The notes: a model not told the origin generated them from the letters alone. Counted from the first letter of the stretch, positions 1 to 11,167 are shown. The stretch is 64,000 nt of DNA from Tubulanus polymorphus (GCF_964204645.1 NC_134028.1:10147001-10211000); one strand, 5' to 3'. Numbers and translations: made by a program.

Positions 1-2
1 GG

Positions 3-726
3 TTATCACTCACCGATGGTAACTACAATCACGCGTTGGAATTGCTCAAAGATCGATACGGTAAACCTCATGTTATCATCGGCGCATATGCGTGCGCTGT
101 GGGAGCTTGAACCACCTAGCGCCAACCACCAATCATTACGTAACTTTTACGACCGTTTAGAGGCTTACATAAGAGGTTTAAGATCTCTTGGTAAACCAGA
201 AGAAACATACGGAGATTTACTCGTGCCTGTCGTATTGGATAAGTTACCCGGTCATATCCGCCAACAAATGACGAGACAACGCGGAAACAATGATTGGAAT
301 ATCGTCGACCTCAGAACTTCGCTACTAAAAGAAATCGAAGCCCTTCGCGCGGGGGATACGCTAAATAACGACTTTCAAGACCACGATCTCACGTACCCAT
401 CCGCAGCCTTCCATACCCGTGTATCTACGTCCAAGCCGAAAACATTCTCACGATCTAATTGCGCTTACTGTAAATCAAACAACCATAATTCTCATGAATG
501 TCGCGTTTTCAACAGACCCGGAAAAAGGCGAGAAATAGTAATTCGAGACCGCTTATGTTTTAACTGTTTAGGTTCACACCGTTCCGCCGACTGCAAATCC
601 ACAGATGCCGAAATTGCCAACGGAAACATCATTCATCTCTATGTGACCCGCAGAGAAACCACGTGGCAACGCAACCGCTACAAACTAACACTGACTCACA
701 AACTACCACCCATCAAGTGGAAGTAA
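3..726 (+). pseudogene. Gag-like region of outer BEL/Pao element (broken)
   Basis: This encodes the C-terminal part of a BEL/Pao Gag-like region (DUF1759-type) followed by two CCHC zinc knuckles around residues 150-195 of the longer frame (CAYCKSNNHNSHEC, then CFNCLGSHRSADC). Its neighbour of the same family at 4174 has the same segments, which shows what is missing. The first ~85 bases match that family in one frame and the rest in another, so there is a frameshift near base 80-95. The third zinc knuckle seen in the younger element is absent, so an internal deletion separates the knuckles from the protease. The window starts inside the gene. Confidence 0.8.
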
Positions 727-3035
727 AAATAACTCCAACTGGAGGAGCCGTTCTACTAAAAACGGCGTTCGCCCGTATCTCTTCTGAATCGACATCAAGT
801 ATTGCGACCATCTTTTTTGACGAAGGCGCCCAAAGATCCTTCATCACACAGAAAATGGCACAAGCCCTACATCTAGTGTCAAATGAGTCCGAAGACATTC
901 AGATATCGGCCTTTGGTGGTATATCAGGACTTGCTCGGTCTTTAGACGTCGGGACCATAAAGCTAAATACCAGTTATGGAGATTTAAAAATTCGAACACT
1001 GATCGTGCAGTCGATTTCTGCTCCCATTCACAATAAAATGTCACGAAAGGTGCTCGAATTACCGCATATACGAAATCTCGAATTGGCACATCCGTATTCG
1101 GACTGCGAAAATCACGAAATAGAACTCTTAATCGGTGCAGATTATTATTGGGCGATCGTAGGAAATGATATCGTACGTGGCCCCGGACCAACTTCGACAA
1201 TCGGTAATCTACTATCAGGACCCACATGTCAGCCTACAACTCATATTAACCTCATTAGCGCGCTGAAAGTTAACACATGTGCTGTCGAAAACAAACGCGA
1301 GGAAATAAATCTACAACGTTTCTGGGACCTGGAAACAATCGGGATCAAAGATGACGCGCATACAACCGGAACTGCAGTCAGCAAATCCATGTCGAATTAC
1401 AGTCAGACACACTTGCGCTTTAAAAATGGAAAATACACCGCGAAACTACCCTGGAAAGATGACCACGCCCCCTTGCCAACCAACCGAATGGTGGCTGAGA
1501 GACGAACACGTGGTATGATCCGCCGACTTGAACCGGAAATGCGAATCGTCTACAATAATATTATCAACGAACAATTATCACGTGGCTTCATCGAAGAAGT
1601 CGAAAACGACGATCACTCGGGACACTACTTACCTCACCGTGGGGTAAAAAAGGACTCAGTAACCACACCTTTGAGAATAGTATTCGACTGCAGCTGTAAG
1701 TCCGGACATGAACCTAGTTTGAACGATTGCCTTGAGACTGGACCGTCATTGCTTAACGATCTAGCGTCAATCATAATACGCTTCCGATTACACAAATTCG
1801 CGATATCTGCAGACATTGAGAAGGCCTTCCTACAAATCGGCCTTGATTCAAACGATCGAAAATTCACAAAATTTCTTTGGCTTTCCGACCAATCAAACCC
1901 AGAAAGTGAATTGAAGGCTTACCAATTTCGTTCAGTGCTCTTTGGAGCGGTTTGCAACCCATACATCTTAAACGTCACCGTGAAATCACACTTACGCAGT
2001 ATAGATACGGAAACCGCTCGGGATATCTCTGATAACATATATGTTGATAACGATGTCACGGGTGTAAGCTCCGATACCGAAGCGCTTCGATTCTACCACG
2101 AATCCGTAGACATTACCAAATCCGCCGGACTCAACCTACGATCCTGGGCAACTAACTCCGGAAAATTACGCGAACAACTAGAAACCGATGAAGTGGCCGA
2201 CTCAGATACCGAATCGAAAATTCTTGGCTTAATCTGGAACACCCAATGGGATTCTATCGGATTTCCACATAAGCTTAAAAACGAACTGTCATGCGATGTT
2301 GTTACTAAACGCGAAGTCGTCAGTCGAGCTTCGAAAGTATTTGACCCATTAGGGTTTTTAGCCCCAGTTCAGATAAGGGCTAAGATCTTTATTCAGGAAC
2401 TGTGGAAAGAGAAATTCGATTTGGACCAACCCATACCCGATGACCTAAAGCTTAAATGGATACACATTGCGACTGATCTTTGCGACGCTTCAGAGATCCA
2501 CATTTCACGGAAATACTTCGAGGAATCTGACCGTAGATCAGACTACGAGATCCACGCGTTCGGAGATAGTAGCAAGGAAGCCTATGGATCTGTTGTTTAC
2601 TTACGTAACCTCACCGACACATCCTTAGTGATGGTAAAAACGCGTGTCGCTCCGGTAAAGGAACTTACCATTCCTCAGCTCGAGCTGCTTGCAGCGCTTA
2701 CTGCTGCCAGGCTTATCACGTATGTCTATCGTGCTCTCGCGTCGAAAATAAATATATCTAAAACTATTCTGTGGTCCGACAACCAAATCGTATTACATTG
2801 GATTCATAGCGACAAGAAACTACCTGTTTTTGTATCAAACAGCGTAACTCAAATCAAATTGGTAAATATTGATGAATTCAAGTACTGCCCGACGAAAGAT
2901 AATCCGGCTGATATTCTCTCTAGTGGAATATGCGCAGCCGACTTGCAGAACTGCGACCTATGGTGGAAGGGACCACATTGGTTAGGCCAAGGCGATTGGC
3001 CCATTTGCGAACTGTTCGATTCACAATCCTGTTAA
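663..3035 (+). pseudogene. pol: BEL/Pao Pol: aspartic protease, reverse transcriptase, RNase H (outer element)
   Basis: A 790-codon open stretch. Near residue 51 the sequence FFDEGAQRSF is the DUF1758/retropepsin-type protease active region. RT follows: DIEKAFLQIGL near residue 385 holds the first catalytic aspartate, and IYVDN near residue 460 sits at the YxDD box with an asparagine in the last position. A Peptidase_A17-type linker leads to RNase H (FGDSSKEAYGSVVYL near 634, WSDNQIVLHW near 705). The frame shifts at about 3020-3035, after which the next segment continues the same protein. The first codon is not a true start, since in this family Pol is fused to Gag. It is almost certainly inactive. 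Confidence 0.85.
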
Positions 3036-3931
3036 CTGAAACGGAATCATTAGACCCCCAAAGAAGCGCAATCGCTTCTCAAGCCCGCCAGAAATTCGGA
3101 ATCATTAAAGAAGTAAATCCGGCGTTTTATCCCGACTTATCGAAAATGGTTCGGATATGTGCGTACGTTCTAGGATTTGTCTCACTCTTAAGGGGAAACA
3201 AACAGGCGACAGGTCAGACCCTAACAGTTACCGAGTTACAAAAATCCGAAAATGCTTTCATTAGATCGGTACAAAAGAAATACTTTACGAAGGAATATAA
3301 TGAACTACATCAGAAAAAAACAAATTCAACGTTAATCAAACAGTTTCGCCTCTTCATGGATAACGATGGAATTGTGCGCGTCGGGGGAAGATTACAGAAT
3401 GCGCCACTAAATTACAGCACAACCTTCCCGGCTCTTTTGCCGTCGAAATCAAGGTTAACCGAACTCGTTGTATTAGACGCCCGCCATAACGTGAAACACG
3501 CCGGTTTGGAGTCAACTATGACCCACATACGTCAAGCATTCTGGATTATAAAGATACGGCAGGCTGTCAAACCCATCCTACGGAAATGCGTTCCATGTAG
3601 GTAAGTGACGGGATTACCATACGCACTACCAGAACCGGCACCGCTCCAGAAAGATCGCTTAAGCGAAGCTCCGCCCTTTACAGCGTGTGGACTAGATTTC
3701 TCCGGTGCTTTACATGTTCGTCCCAATTCGCTAGGGACAAATAAAGCCTACATTCTGTTGTTTACATGCGCCAGTACACGGGCGCTTCATCTGGAAGTCG
3801 TAACCGACCTTTCAACTTCAACGTTCTTACACGCGTTTCGTCGCTTCGCGGCTCGTCGTTCCGTTACAAACAAAATAATTTCGGACAACGCCTCAACATT
3901 TCTCTCCGCGGACGAGACGATTCGGAATATC
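3020..3931 (+). pseudogene. BEL/Pao integrase, N-terminal part (outer element)
   Basis: This continues the outer Pol after a frameshift. An H2C2 zinc-binding domain is visible around 3484-3600 (HNVKHAG followed by KCVPC). It is ended by TAA at 3602-3604, where the younger copy has lysine. The same frame then runs on into the DDE core: GLDFSG holds the first aspartate near 3690 and ISDNASTF the second near 3880. The core is cut at 3931 by insertion of the younger BEL element, and the remaining part, with the catalytic glutamate, lies after 10005. The distance to the younger element's sequence suggests an old copy. Confidence 0.85.
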
Positions 3932-4136
3932 TGTCACGCAGTACTAGCGTGTATTATGTAACGTGTTATATTTCACCGATCACAGTTTCACGGGTGATCA
4001 ACCATGTATATTATTGTGTATATAAACCTTTTCCTGCAATAAAGTGGGGTTCAGTTTTTCGTTTGTATCTAGCTGTGTTGGAGTTATTTTTCTGCCTTTG
4101 GAGGATCTACAGTCCCAGGTCATTTTCCGTATGACA
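3932..4136 (+). repeat. 5' LTR of the intact BEL/Pao element
   Basis: This 205-bp direct repeat has TG...CA ends. It contains a TATA-like box (TATATAAACC, about 4018) and an AATAAA polyadenylation signal about 20 bases further on (about 4039), a normal U3-R layout for a compact LTR. It matches the copy at 9801-10005 base for base as far as I can read. Confidence 0.93.
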
Positions 4137-4137
4137 T

Positions 4138-4156
4138 TTTGGTCCCTCGAGCCGAG
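4138..4156 (+). other. Likely primer binding site of the BEL/Pao element
   Basis: The sequence TTTGGTCCCTCGAGCCGAG starts just after the 5' LTR. A TGGT-rich start right behind the LTR is where the tRNA primer site of LTR retrotransposons lies. The matching tRNA was not identified. Confidence 0.6.
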
Positions 4157-4173
4157 GAAATAGAAACAGCAAG

Positions 4174-7100
4174 ATGGACGAAGAAGATAAGAAAAAATTA
4201 TACAACACGAGGAAAGGACATCGGAGTCACCTAACGAAATTATTTACGAGAGGAAGAGACGCGGTATCTCAGGAGCAAAGCGTGCAAGGTATGTCCGTCG
4301 TATCGATGATAAAGGAAAAAATTCAAATGATGACCGATTTAGATTCAAACTTATTAGAATTTTATTCGAAAGAAAAAGAAATTTGCGACTTTATCGCCGA
4401 GTCTGAAGATTATTTGTCGGAACGAAAAATTGATTTGTCAGTGTTGGAGCATTCCGTACAAGCTCTTACGATTAATGTTCCTTCAAACCGTGATTTTACA
4501 ACTCGTCCGAAAAGATTAACGCTCGAAAAATTAAAATTGCCGACATTCTCAGGAAACCTCCTAGAATGGAAGTCATTCTGGGACTTATTTTGCGCAACAG
4601 TTGACGAGCAGTCGGATCTCTCGGGTATCGAAAAATTTAGTCATTTGATTACTCATTTGACAGGAGAAGCCAAAGAATGTCTTGAGGGCCTCCCGTTAAC
4701 CGATGTGAATTATTTCGTTGCAAAAAAGTTATTGTGCGACCGATTCGGGCAAGCTCATAAAATCGCTGAGGTCTATATGACATCCTTGTTGAGTTTACCG
4801 GCACCCCGCTATGATCTAAAATCGTTAAGGTCATTTTACGATAAGTTAGAGAAATACATCAGGAGTTTAGATTCGATAGGGAAGCCTACTTCAAATTATG
4901 GCGCCATGTTAGTTCCGGTTCTGCGAACGAAATTACCATATGAAGTAAATTTGAGTATTTCTAAAGAGCATGGCAATAAAGACTGGGACCTCGACTCGTT
5001 GCGTACGGCTATAAAGAATGAAGTGTTAACTCTCGAGGCGTGTAACACTTTGAGTTGTTCGAATTCAACTCAAGCCAAAAGTTCAACCGTGACGTCGTTG
5101 ATTTCGACCGTAGATCGCGTGAATTATAATAGACCGGTTAAACAACAACTACACCGTCCCAACAATTCGAACCGCGGTAAATGCGCGTATTGTTATTCTT
5201 CAAATCATTACGCGAACCAGTGCGAGATCATAACTGACCCTGAAATTCGCTTCAGTATGATCAGAAATGCGAATTTATGTTATAGTTGTTTAGGGAAACA
5301 CCGTTCTCGAGATTGTGGTTCTCAACAGCGGTGTAAATCGTGCGGCGGCAAACATCATTCGAGTTTGTGCAGTGCTTCTTTTTTCAGGCGATCTCAACCT
5401 AAGGGTGTGCGTGCACATTTGGTCAGTTGTGAGCGTAGCGTTGATGGTACTGCGCCTACACCTCAGTTAGTACCCGCGGCTCGCAATCCCACACCACAAC
5501 AGCAGTCAACAATGAGTTTAATAAATGAATCCAATTCTTACGCAAAATCAGAAACGTCTATAGAAAATGTTAACATTTCAGTAGCCGTTAATACGGTTCA
5601 AACGATTCCAGTTCATTTAAAAACTGCTGTTGGTAGGGTAACGGGACCCGAGGAACATACCTTCGCCAACATCCTTTTCGATGATGGATCGCAAAGATCA
5701 TTTGTTACGGAAGAGTTAGCAAATCTTCTAAAATTAAAGATTATCAAAAATGCAGATTTGAATTTGTGTACTTTTGGGGCAACTTCGACTACGAACAGGA
5801 AGGTCGATATTGTAGAGATTAACATAATATGTACAGATGGATCTACTTTAAAAGTCGAAGCAATAGTTGTACCGGCCATAACAAAACCATTACTTGTGCC
5901 TTCTGATATTGAAACAATTAATGAATTTAAAGGTCTTCAATTTGCACAACCCATACATTACGCTTCAGATCACATCGACATTTCTGTATTAATCGGAAGT
6001 GATTATTACTACAATTTTATTGAGACTGAAGGCACAATACGGTCGAGCGATGGTCCAGTAGCGGTTCCAACTAAACTCGGTTATGTTATAACTGGGCCTA
6101 GGAAAAATGGTAGTTCTAGTAATGTTAGCATGTTACATGTAGTATCGGAGCCTGATTCTTATAATCTTGGCCGATTCTGGTCGTTAGATATTTTAGGTAT
6201 CACGCCTCCAGTCGACGAAACTTCCAATTTTTTAGAGGAATATCTAAATAGTTCTATTTCTAAAGAAGGAGGTATCTATCAGGCAAAACTCCCGTGGAGA
6301 GTGGGTTATGGTCCTTTACCATCAAATTACTCGGTAGCATACGGCCGTACAAGATCACTCGCTCGGCGCCTGTTTCAATCTTCGTTGTTAGAGAGTTATG
6401 ACGGGATAATCAAATATCAATTAGAACGCGACTTCATTGAGAAGGTGGCCTACCCTGATCCTATTGATGATTTAGGGAAAATTCATTATATTCCGCATCA
6501 CGCTGTATTTCGAGAGTCTAGTACTACACCTATCCGCATAGTATTTGACTGTAGTTGTCGTTCTTCCAAAAACTCATTAAGTTTGAATGATTGTTTGGAG
6601 TCAGGGCCTTGCCTTCTCAATGAACTCACTTCTATTCTCATACGATTTCGATTATTTGATTGCGCAGTAACCACTGATATCGAAAAAGCGTTTTTGCACG
6701 TTGGTTTAGATAAATCGGATCGAGATTCTACGCGTTTTCTCTGGCTTAGTGATTCGAAAGACACTGAAAGTACATTTGAGGTTTATCGCTTTAAGAGAGT
6801 CCTTTTCGGTGCGAAATGTTCGCCGTTTATGCTAAATAGTACAATTATATATCATCTTAGAAACAGTTTCAAAGGTAAATTTACGAATAACCTTTTACGA
6901 GATATATATGTCGACAATATTAGTACAAGCGTAAACTCTGTGTCAGATGTAATTCAGTTCTATAAAGAAGCGAGATCACTCAAAGAAAATGCCAATTTCA
7001 ATTTTCGATGCTGGGCATCGAATAGTTCGCAGCTACGTGAGCTTGCAAAACACGACGGTGTACTTGAACCTTCTCGTATTGTAAAGAATCTTGGTCTCAT

Positions 7101-9606
7101 GTGGGACACTGATAGAGATTTGATCGCATATCCAAAGCACGCGGTAATAGACGAGTCTCCTATCACAAAACGTGTTATTTTGAGAAGGACCGCCAAAATA
7201 TATGATCCTCTTGGGTTTTTGACTCCCGTCACTCTTCCATCAAAATTACTTCTTCAAGATTTATGGAAGCAGTCATACGGATGGGATGATTTGTTACCTA
7301 AGGATATTTGTTCTCAATGGTTCTCTATTAATGAAAACCTGTGCCGAGCTTTGGATATGACATTTCAGAGAAAGTATTTCTCAGATCCGAATTTGCGAAC
7401 TACTGATTTAGAACTACACATATTTGGTGATAGTTCGACTCGCGCGTATGGAGCAGTGGCGTACCTTAAATCTGGTAGTCAGTCTAGTTTGATAATGTCA
7501 AAATCTCGTGTCGCTCCAGTTAAAGAATTGACCATCCCTAAGTTAGAATTGATGGCAGCTACGGTTGCAGCCAGGTTGTCTGATCACATTCAACGTTCAA
7601 TTAATCCAACCATTGGTTCTAATTCGCCTATAAAATCCTTTCACTGGACTGACAGTCAGATTGTATTGGGTTGGTTAAATTCAGGAAAGAAACAGACACA
7701 ATTTGTGAATAACCGGGTATCCGAGATTAGAAAATTAACTTCTTTAAACAGTTGGTTTTACTGTCCAGGTAACGTTAACCCTGCAGACCTGTTAACTCGC
7801 GGTGTGCATTACAATGAGTTAACAGCTGATCTATGGTTAAAAGGGCCAGCTTGGTTGACCAATGGGAGTCCTCTACCTGAACAGCCTAGCACAATTTCAA
7901 TCAATTACGTAGTGGCTCAAAATTCCGATCCAATTCGTAAGAAGGAAAGTTCAATTTTTACTTTTCAATTGGGAGAAGTTATAGATTATAGTCAATTCAC
8001 GTCATACTCAGAGTTGGTAAATGTCATGGCTCTGGCTTTACGCTTTATTCATAACCTTAAATCAATAAAAGAGGATCGAAATCACGGACCACTATCGTCA
8101 TCAGAAATCGTGAATGCTGAAAAATTGATAATCAAATATTTTCAGTCCGCTTTGTGTGCCGAGATAATTCAGGACTTGACGAGTGGCACAAAGAGAAAGA
8201 AATTATCTGTAGTTAATCAACTACAATTATACATAGACGACGAGGGCATTATTAGGTGCAAAGGTCGTCTCCAGAATGCTGATATGAGTTTTGATTCTAA
8301 ACACCCGATATTCGTACCAAAATCGTGTATGTTATCTAGTTTGATTATCAATGATGCTCATCTGCAGGTCATGCATTTCGGTGTAAGTGCAACTGTGTGT
8401 AAGATACGAGAAAATTTTTGGATCCCTCAGATACGCCAAGCAGTCAAGTCTCAGGTCAGAAAATGCGTTACATGTCGCAAAGTTTCTGGTAAACCCTTTA
8501 CGTTACCAGATCCACCTCCACTTCCTGGGTATAGAGTTTCTAGATATCCACCGTTTTACTACTGTGGACTGGATTATTGCGGACCATTCGTTTTAAAAAA
8601 TGGCAGCAATTGTTATATTGCATTATTCACATGCACTGTAACCAGAGCAGTCCATTGTGAGGTTGTAGTTAGTAACTCTACAGACGAATTTATAAGATGT
8701 TTCCGTAGGTTCACTGCTCGTCGCTCCGTGCCAAGGATGCTTATCTCTGATAATGCTAGTACCTTTATCGGAGCCAACTCCGAATTGAAGAAGATATTTG
8801 AAGCTTTGAGTTCAACGAATTTCCTTTCAAAGCGACGCATTGATTGGCATTTTATGACAAAAAGAAGCCCTTGGCACGGAGGATTCTACGAGCGATTAAT
8901 CGGTTTGACAAAGTCTGCTCTGAAAAAGTGTTTAGGAAGGGCAAAAGTAACTCTAGATGAATTTTCGACATTAATCACAGAAATTGAGTGTACGATTAAT
9001 GACAGACCCTTAGTCAGGGAAACATCAGATATCAATGACATTAATGTATTAACTCCATCTCATTTAGTTTGTGGAAGGAAAATTAATTCATTGCCTCATC
9101 CTGAGTTTGATATCAATGATCCTGATTATTCCAATTTGTCAGAATCCGAGTTGCAGAATCGATATAAATTCCTGGTTACACTTCAAGATAAATTTTGGGA
9201 TAAGTGGCATAAAGAGTACCTGGTAAATTTGAGAGAATCTCATAAATCTGTTGGCGATAATTATCAAAATATCAAACCGGGAATGCTAGTTTTAATACAT
9301 GACGCACATGTTCCACGTTTACGATGGAAATTAGCTATAATTACTAAGATTTTGCGCGGGGAGGATGACCTCATTCGGTCAGTAGAGTTAAAAACTGCCA
9401 ATGGTTTCACTAACCGTCCAATTTCTAAACTAGTTTATCTAGAAGTAAATGTTCCAGTTGAATCCATTCCAGTGCAAAATTCAATTTCAACTGATGAGAA
9501 AACTCAAACTCCTCGTCCCCCTACTCGTGCATCGGCAATAGTTGCCAAAGATAGAATTTCGAAGCAATTAAAAGTTTTGGAAGATCAAGATACAGATAAT
9601 GCTTAA
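4174..9606 (+). CDS. gag-pol: BEL/Pao Gag-Pol polyprotein, intact (1810 aa)
   Basis: One uninterrupted frame starts 37 bp after the LTR. In order: a DUF1759-type Gag region (about 95-300); three CCHC zinc knuckles (about 337-350, 369-382, 387-400); an aspartic protease of DUF1758 type (LFDDGSQRSF near 503); reverse transcriptase (DIEKAFLHVGL near 836, IYVDN near 912); Peptidase_A17 linker; RNase H (FGDSSTRAYGAVAYL near 1085, WTDSQIVLGW near 1160); integrase zinc domain (HLQVMHFG...KCVTC near 1393); the DDE core (GLDYCG near 1463, SDNASTF near 1524, and the glutamate in GGFYERL near 1570); and a C-terminal DUF5641 domain (about 1700-1765). All domains are complete, so this copy could be active. 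The RT box reads YVDN rather than YVDD, as in its neighbour. Confidence 0.95.
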   Translation: MDEEDKKKLYNTRKGHRSHLTKLFTRGRDAVSQEQSVQGMSVVSMIKEKIQMMTDLDSNLLEFYSKEKEICDFIAESEDYLSERKIDLSVLEHSVQALTINVPSNRDFTTRPKRLTLEKLKLPTFSGNLLEWKSFWDLFCATVDEQSDLSGIEKFSHLITHLTGEAKECLEGLPLTDVNYFVAKKLLCDRFGQAHKIAEVYMTSLLSLPAPRYDLKSLRSFYDKLEKYIRSLDSIGKPTSNYGAMLVPVLRTKLPYEVNLSISKEHGNKDWDLDSLRTAIKNEVLTLEACNTLSCSNSTQAKSSTVTSLISTVDRVNYNRPVKQQLHRPNNSNRGKCAYCYSSNHYANQCEIITDPEIRFSMIRNANLCYSCLGKHRSRDCGSQQRCKSCGGKHHSSLCSASFFRRSQPKGVRAHLVSCERSVDGTAPTPQLVPAARNPTPQQQSTMSLINESNSYAKSETSIENVNISVAVNTVQTIPVHLKTAVGRVTGPEEHTFANILFDDGSQRSFVTEELANLLKLKIIKNADLNLCTFGATSTTNRKVDIVEINIICTDGSTLKVEAIVVPAITKPLLVPSDIETINEFKGLQFAQPIHYASDHIDISVLIGSDYYYNFIETEGTIRSSDGPVAVPTKLGYVITGPRKNGSSSNVSMLHVVSEPDSYNLGRFWSLDILGITPPVDETSNFLEEYLNSSISKEGGIYQAKLPWRVGYGPLPSNYSVAYGRTRSLARRLFQSSLLESYDGIIKYQLERDFIEKVAYPDPIDDLGKIHYIPHHAVFRESSTTPIRIVFDCSCRSSKNSLSLNDCLESGPCLLNELTSILIRFRLFDCAVTTDIEKAFLHVGLDKSDRDSTRFLWLSDSKDTESTFEVYRFKRVLFGAKCSPFMLNSTIIYHLRNSFKGKFTNNLLRDIYVDNISTSVNSVSDVIQFYKEARSLKENANFNFRCWASNSSQLRELAKHDGVLEPSRIVKNLGLMWDTDRDLIAYPKHAVIDESPITKRVILRRTAKIYDPLGFLTPVTLPSKLLLQDLWKQSYGWDDLLPKDICSQWFSINENLCRALDMTFQRKYFSDPNLRTTDLELHIFGDSSTRAYGAVAYLKSGSQSSLIMSKSRVAPVKELTIPKLELMAATVAARLSDHIQRSINPTIGSNSPIKSFHWTDSQIVLGWLNSGKKQTQFVNNRVSEIRKLTSLNSWFYCPGNVNPADLLTRGVHYNELTADLWLKGPAWLTNGSPLPEQPSTISINYVVAQNSDPIRKKESSIFTFQLGEVIDYSQFTSYSELVNVMALALRFIHNLKSIKEDRNHGPLSSSEIVNAEKLIIKYFQSALCAEIIQDLTSGTKRKKLSVVNQLQLYIDDEGIIRCKGRLQNADMSFDSKHPIFVPKSCMLSSLIINDAHLQVMHFGVSATVCKIRENFWIPQIRQAVKSQVRKCVTCRKVSGKPFTLPDPPPLPGYRVSRYPPFYYCGLDYCGPFVLKNGSNCYIALFTCTVTRAVHCEVVVSNSTDEFIRCFRRFTARRSVPRMLISDNASTFIGANSELKKIFEALSSTNFLSKRRIDWHFMTKRSPWHGGFYERLIGLTKSALKKCLGRAKVTLDEFSTLITEIECTINDRPLVRETSDINDINVLTPSHLVCGRKINSLPHPEFDINDPDYSNLSESELQNRYKFLVTLQDKFWDKWHKEYLVNLRESHKSVGDNYQNIKPGMLVLIHDAHVPRLRWKLAIITKILRGEDDLIRSVELKTANGFTNRPISKLVYLEVNVPVESIPVQNSISTDEKTQTPRPPTRASAIVAKDRISKQLKVLEDQDTDNA

Positions 9607-9790
9607 ATTAGTCTCAGTTCTATTAAGATTATATTACAATTACATGTAAATAGTTTGATTGTTAAATCAATTGTTCATTATAATAATATGTAAATTGTTT
9701 GTAATTTCGTACATTGAGATATTTGTTATACGAACTTCTATTTCTATTTTGTATGATTCTATGTACGATTTATCTTTAAACTTATCTGCT

Positions 9791-9800
9791 GTGGTGGGAG
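9791..9800 (+). other. Polypurine tract of the intact BEL/Pao element
   Basis: GTGGTGGGAG ends exactly at the first base of the 3' LTR, the expected place for the plus-strand primer. Confidence 0.6.
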
Positions 9801-10005
9801 TGTCACGCAGTACTAGCGTGTATTATGTAACGTGTTATATTTCACCGATCACAGTTTCACGGGTGATCAACCATGTATATTATTGTGTATATAAACCTTT
9901 TCCTGCAATAAAGTGGGGTTCAGTTTTTCGTTTGTATCTAGCTGTGTTGGAGTTATTTTTCTGCCTTTGGAGGATCTACAGTCCCAGGTCATTTTCCGTA
10001 TGACA
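9801..10005 (+). repeat. 3' LTR of the intact BEL/Pao element
   Basis: Second copy of the 205-bp LTR, with the same TATA-like and AATAAA signals. It is followed by the target duplication ATATC, after which the older element's integrase resumes. Confidence 0.93.
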
Positions 10006-10780
10006 ATATCTACGAATCTCTAACAGTACACGAATATCTGCTTAAAAACTGCTGCGAATGGTCGTTCATTCCCAAACGTGCACCCTGGTTCGGAGGGTTT
10101 TTGGGAACGTTTAGTGGGTGTTGCCAAGTCTATTCTCAAAAAAGTGTTGGGACGTGCCCTTCTATCAGTTCAAGAGTTAATAACTGTCGTAACGGAGATC
10201 GAATCGGTGTTAAACAATCGTCCGCTTACGTATTTCTCTACGGATGTCAATGATCCGATGCCATTGACCCCGGCACACTTGTTGTATGGCCGTATGTTAA
10301 ACATCCTCCCTCACATTGTATTCTCGGATGACGAAATAAACGACCCGACCCTACTTTCGGTACAGACCATTCTAAATTCATAAAACGCGCGATAAGACTT
10401 TCCGAACTACAGAAACATTTTTGGAATAGGTGGTCGTCCGAATACGTGACCGCGTTACGTGAAAGACATATTACACTTCGGAAACGAGCGGGTCAAAACG
10501 TCATAAAGGTTGGAGACGTCGTACTCGTCCACGATGACGTAAAAACCGTGTTAACTGGAAGATGGTTTAGTTCGGTCAGCTAGAATACGTACGAACAATA
10601 TTATAACTTCGAGACCGATTAGTTAACTTTATCCGCTAGAGGTATCTAGTGTCGAAACCGATAAACCCGATATCGCGCCCGATACCTCTATGAGTGATCA
10701 ACCAGAGCGAAACGCGAAAACTATAAGACAATCGGCGATCAGAGCTCAACAGAACATTAAAAATGGACTGGATTAATTTC
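10006..10780 (+). pseudogene. BEL/Pao integrase C-terminal part and DUF5641 region (outer element)
   Basis: This is the continuation of the integrase that was split at 3931. A run of five T near 10100 shifts the frame inside the conserved segment around the catalytic glutamate (GFWERLVG). The segment 10078-10383 then matches the younger copy's integrase end (EIESVLNNRPLTY, LTPAHLLYGR). It stops at 10381-10383, and the DUF5641 part (HFWNRWSSEYVTALRERH) continues one frame over from 10382, ending near 10585. The tail to about 10780 is a decayed C-terminus. At least two frameshifts are present. Confidence 0.85.
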
Positions 10781-10988
10781 AGATTGACTCAAATCTTAAT
10801 TAATTAACTGTGTGTGTACTTATATCTATATTAATATCTAATCTTACATAGGTTTATATCGAAATATTTACTCTACTTAATCTGAATAACTCCGTAAAAT
10901 GTTCTTATGCAATTTCAAACACAACGCAATATAACCAATCTATTTCGCTTAATTGTTTTAGGGTATCACCTTAAGTGGCCCGGGAGAA

Positions 10989-11167
10989 TGTCGGAAACAA
11001 CTTGATGTTACTGATACTACTGAACTGTCAAACAATATGACCTATATGTAACTCTGCATTCAGCCCCCTTTCCCGCCACTTGGCACTCTAATAAAGTTTC
11101 TTATAATGTACACACGGAATTCTTCTCAGCTGTTCTCGATCCTGTTTCTAGTGGATTCTCTACCACA
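10989..11167 (+). repeat. Probable 3' LTR of the outer BEL/Pao element
   Basis: A segment with TGTCGG at its start and ACCACA at its end follows a purine-rich stretch (CCCGGGAGAA) and contains an AATAAAG signal near 11090, the same layout as the younger LTR. The 5' partner is outside the window, so the ends are inferred. Confidence 0.45.

Larger units (their letters stand above)
3932..10005 (+). mobile_element. Complete, apparently intact BEL/Pao LTR retrotransposon (6.07 kb)
   Basis: It is bounded by two 205-bp LTRs that I read as identical (3932-4136 and 9801-10005). Each starts TGTCACG and ends ATGACA. The 5-bp target duplication ATATC lies directly outside both LTRs (3927-3931 and 10006-10010). 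A likely primer binding site follows the 5' LTR, a purine tract precedes the 3' LTR, and one uninterrupted Gag-Pol frame lies between. The insertion site is inside the integrase of an older BEL element, so the nesting order is certain. Identical LTRs point to a recent insertion. Confidence 0.95.
1..11167 (+). mobile_element. Outer (old) BEL/Pao LTR retrotransposon, degenerate, interrupted by a second BEL element
   Basis: Gag-like, aspartic protease, reverse transcriptase, RNase H and integrase segments lie in BEL/Pao order from the window start to about 10.8 kb. The 5' LTR is outside the window. The reading frame is cut by several frameshifts, a nonsense codon at 3602-3604, and a complete younger BEL element inserted at 3931/3932. 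The integrase resumes at 10006. A likely 3' LTR ends near 11167. It is clearly an old, non-autonomous copy. Confidence 0.85.

Noticed and set aside
3766-4134. 122-codon open frame across the LTR junction, and its twin at 9659-10003
   Set aside because: Both are translations of the LTR; the identical ends only show that the LTRs are identical.
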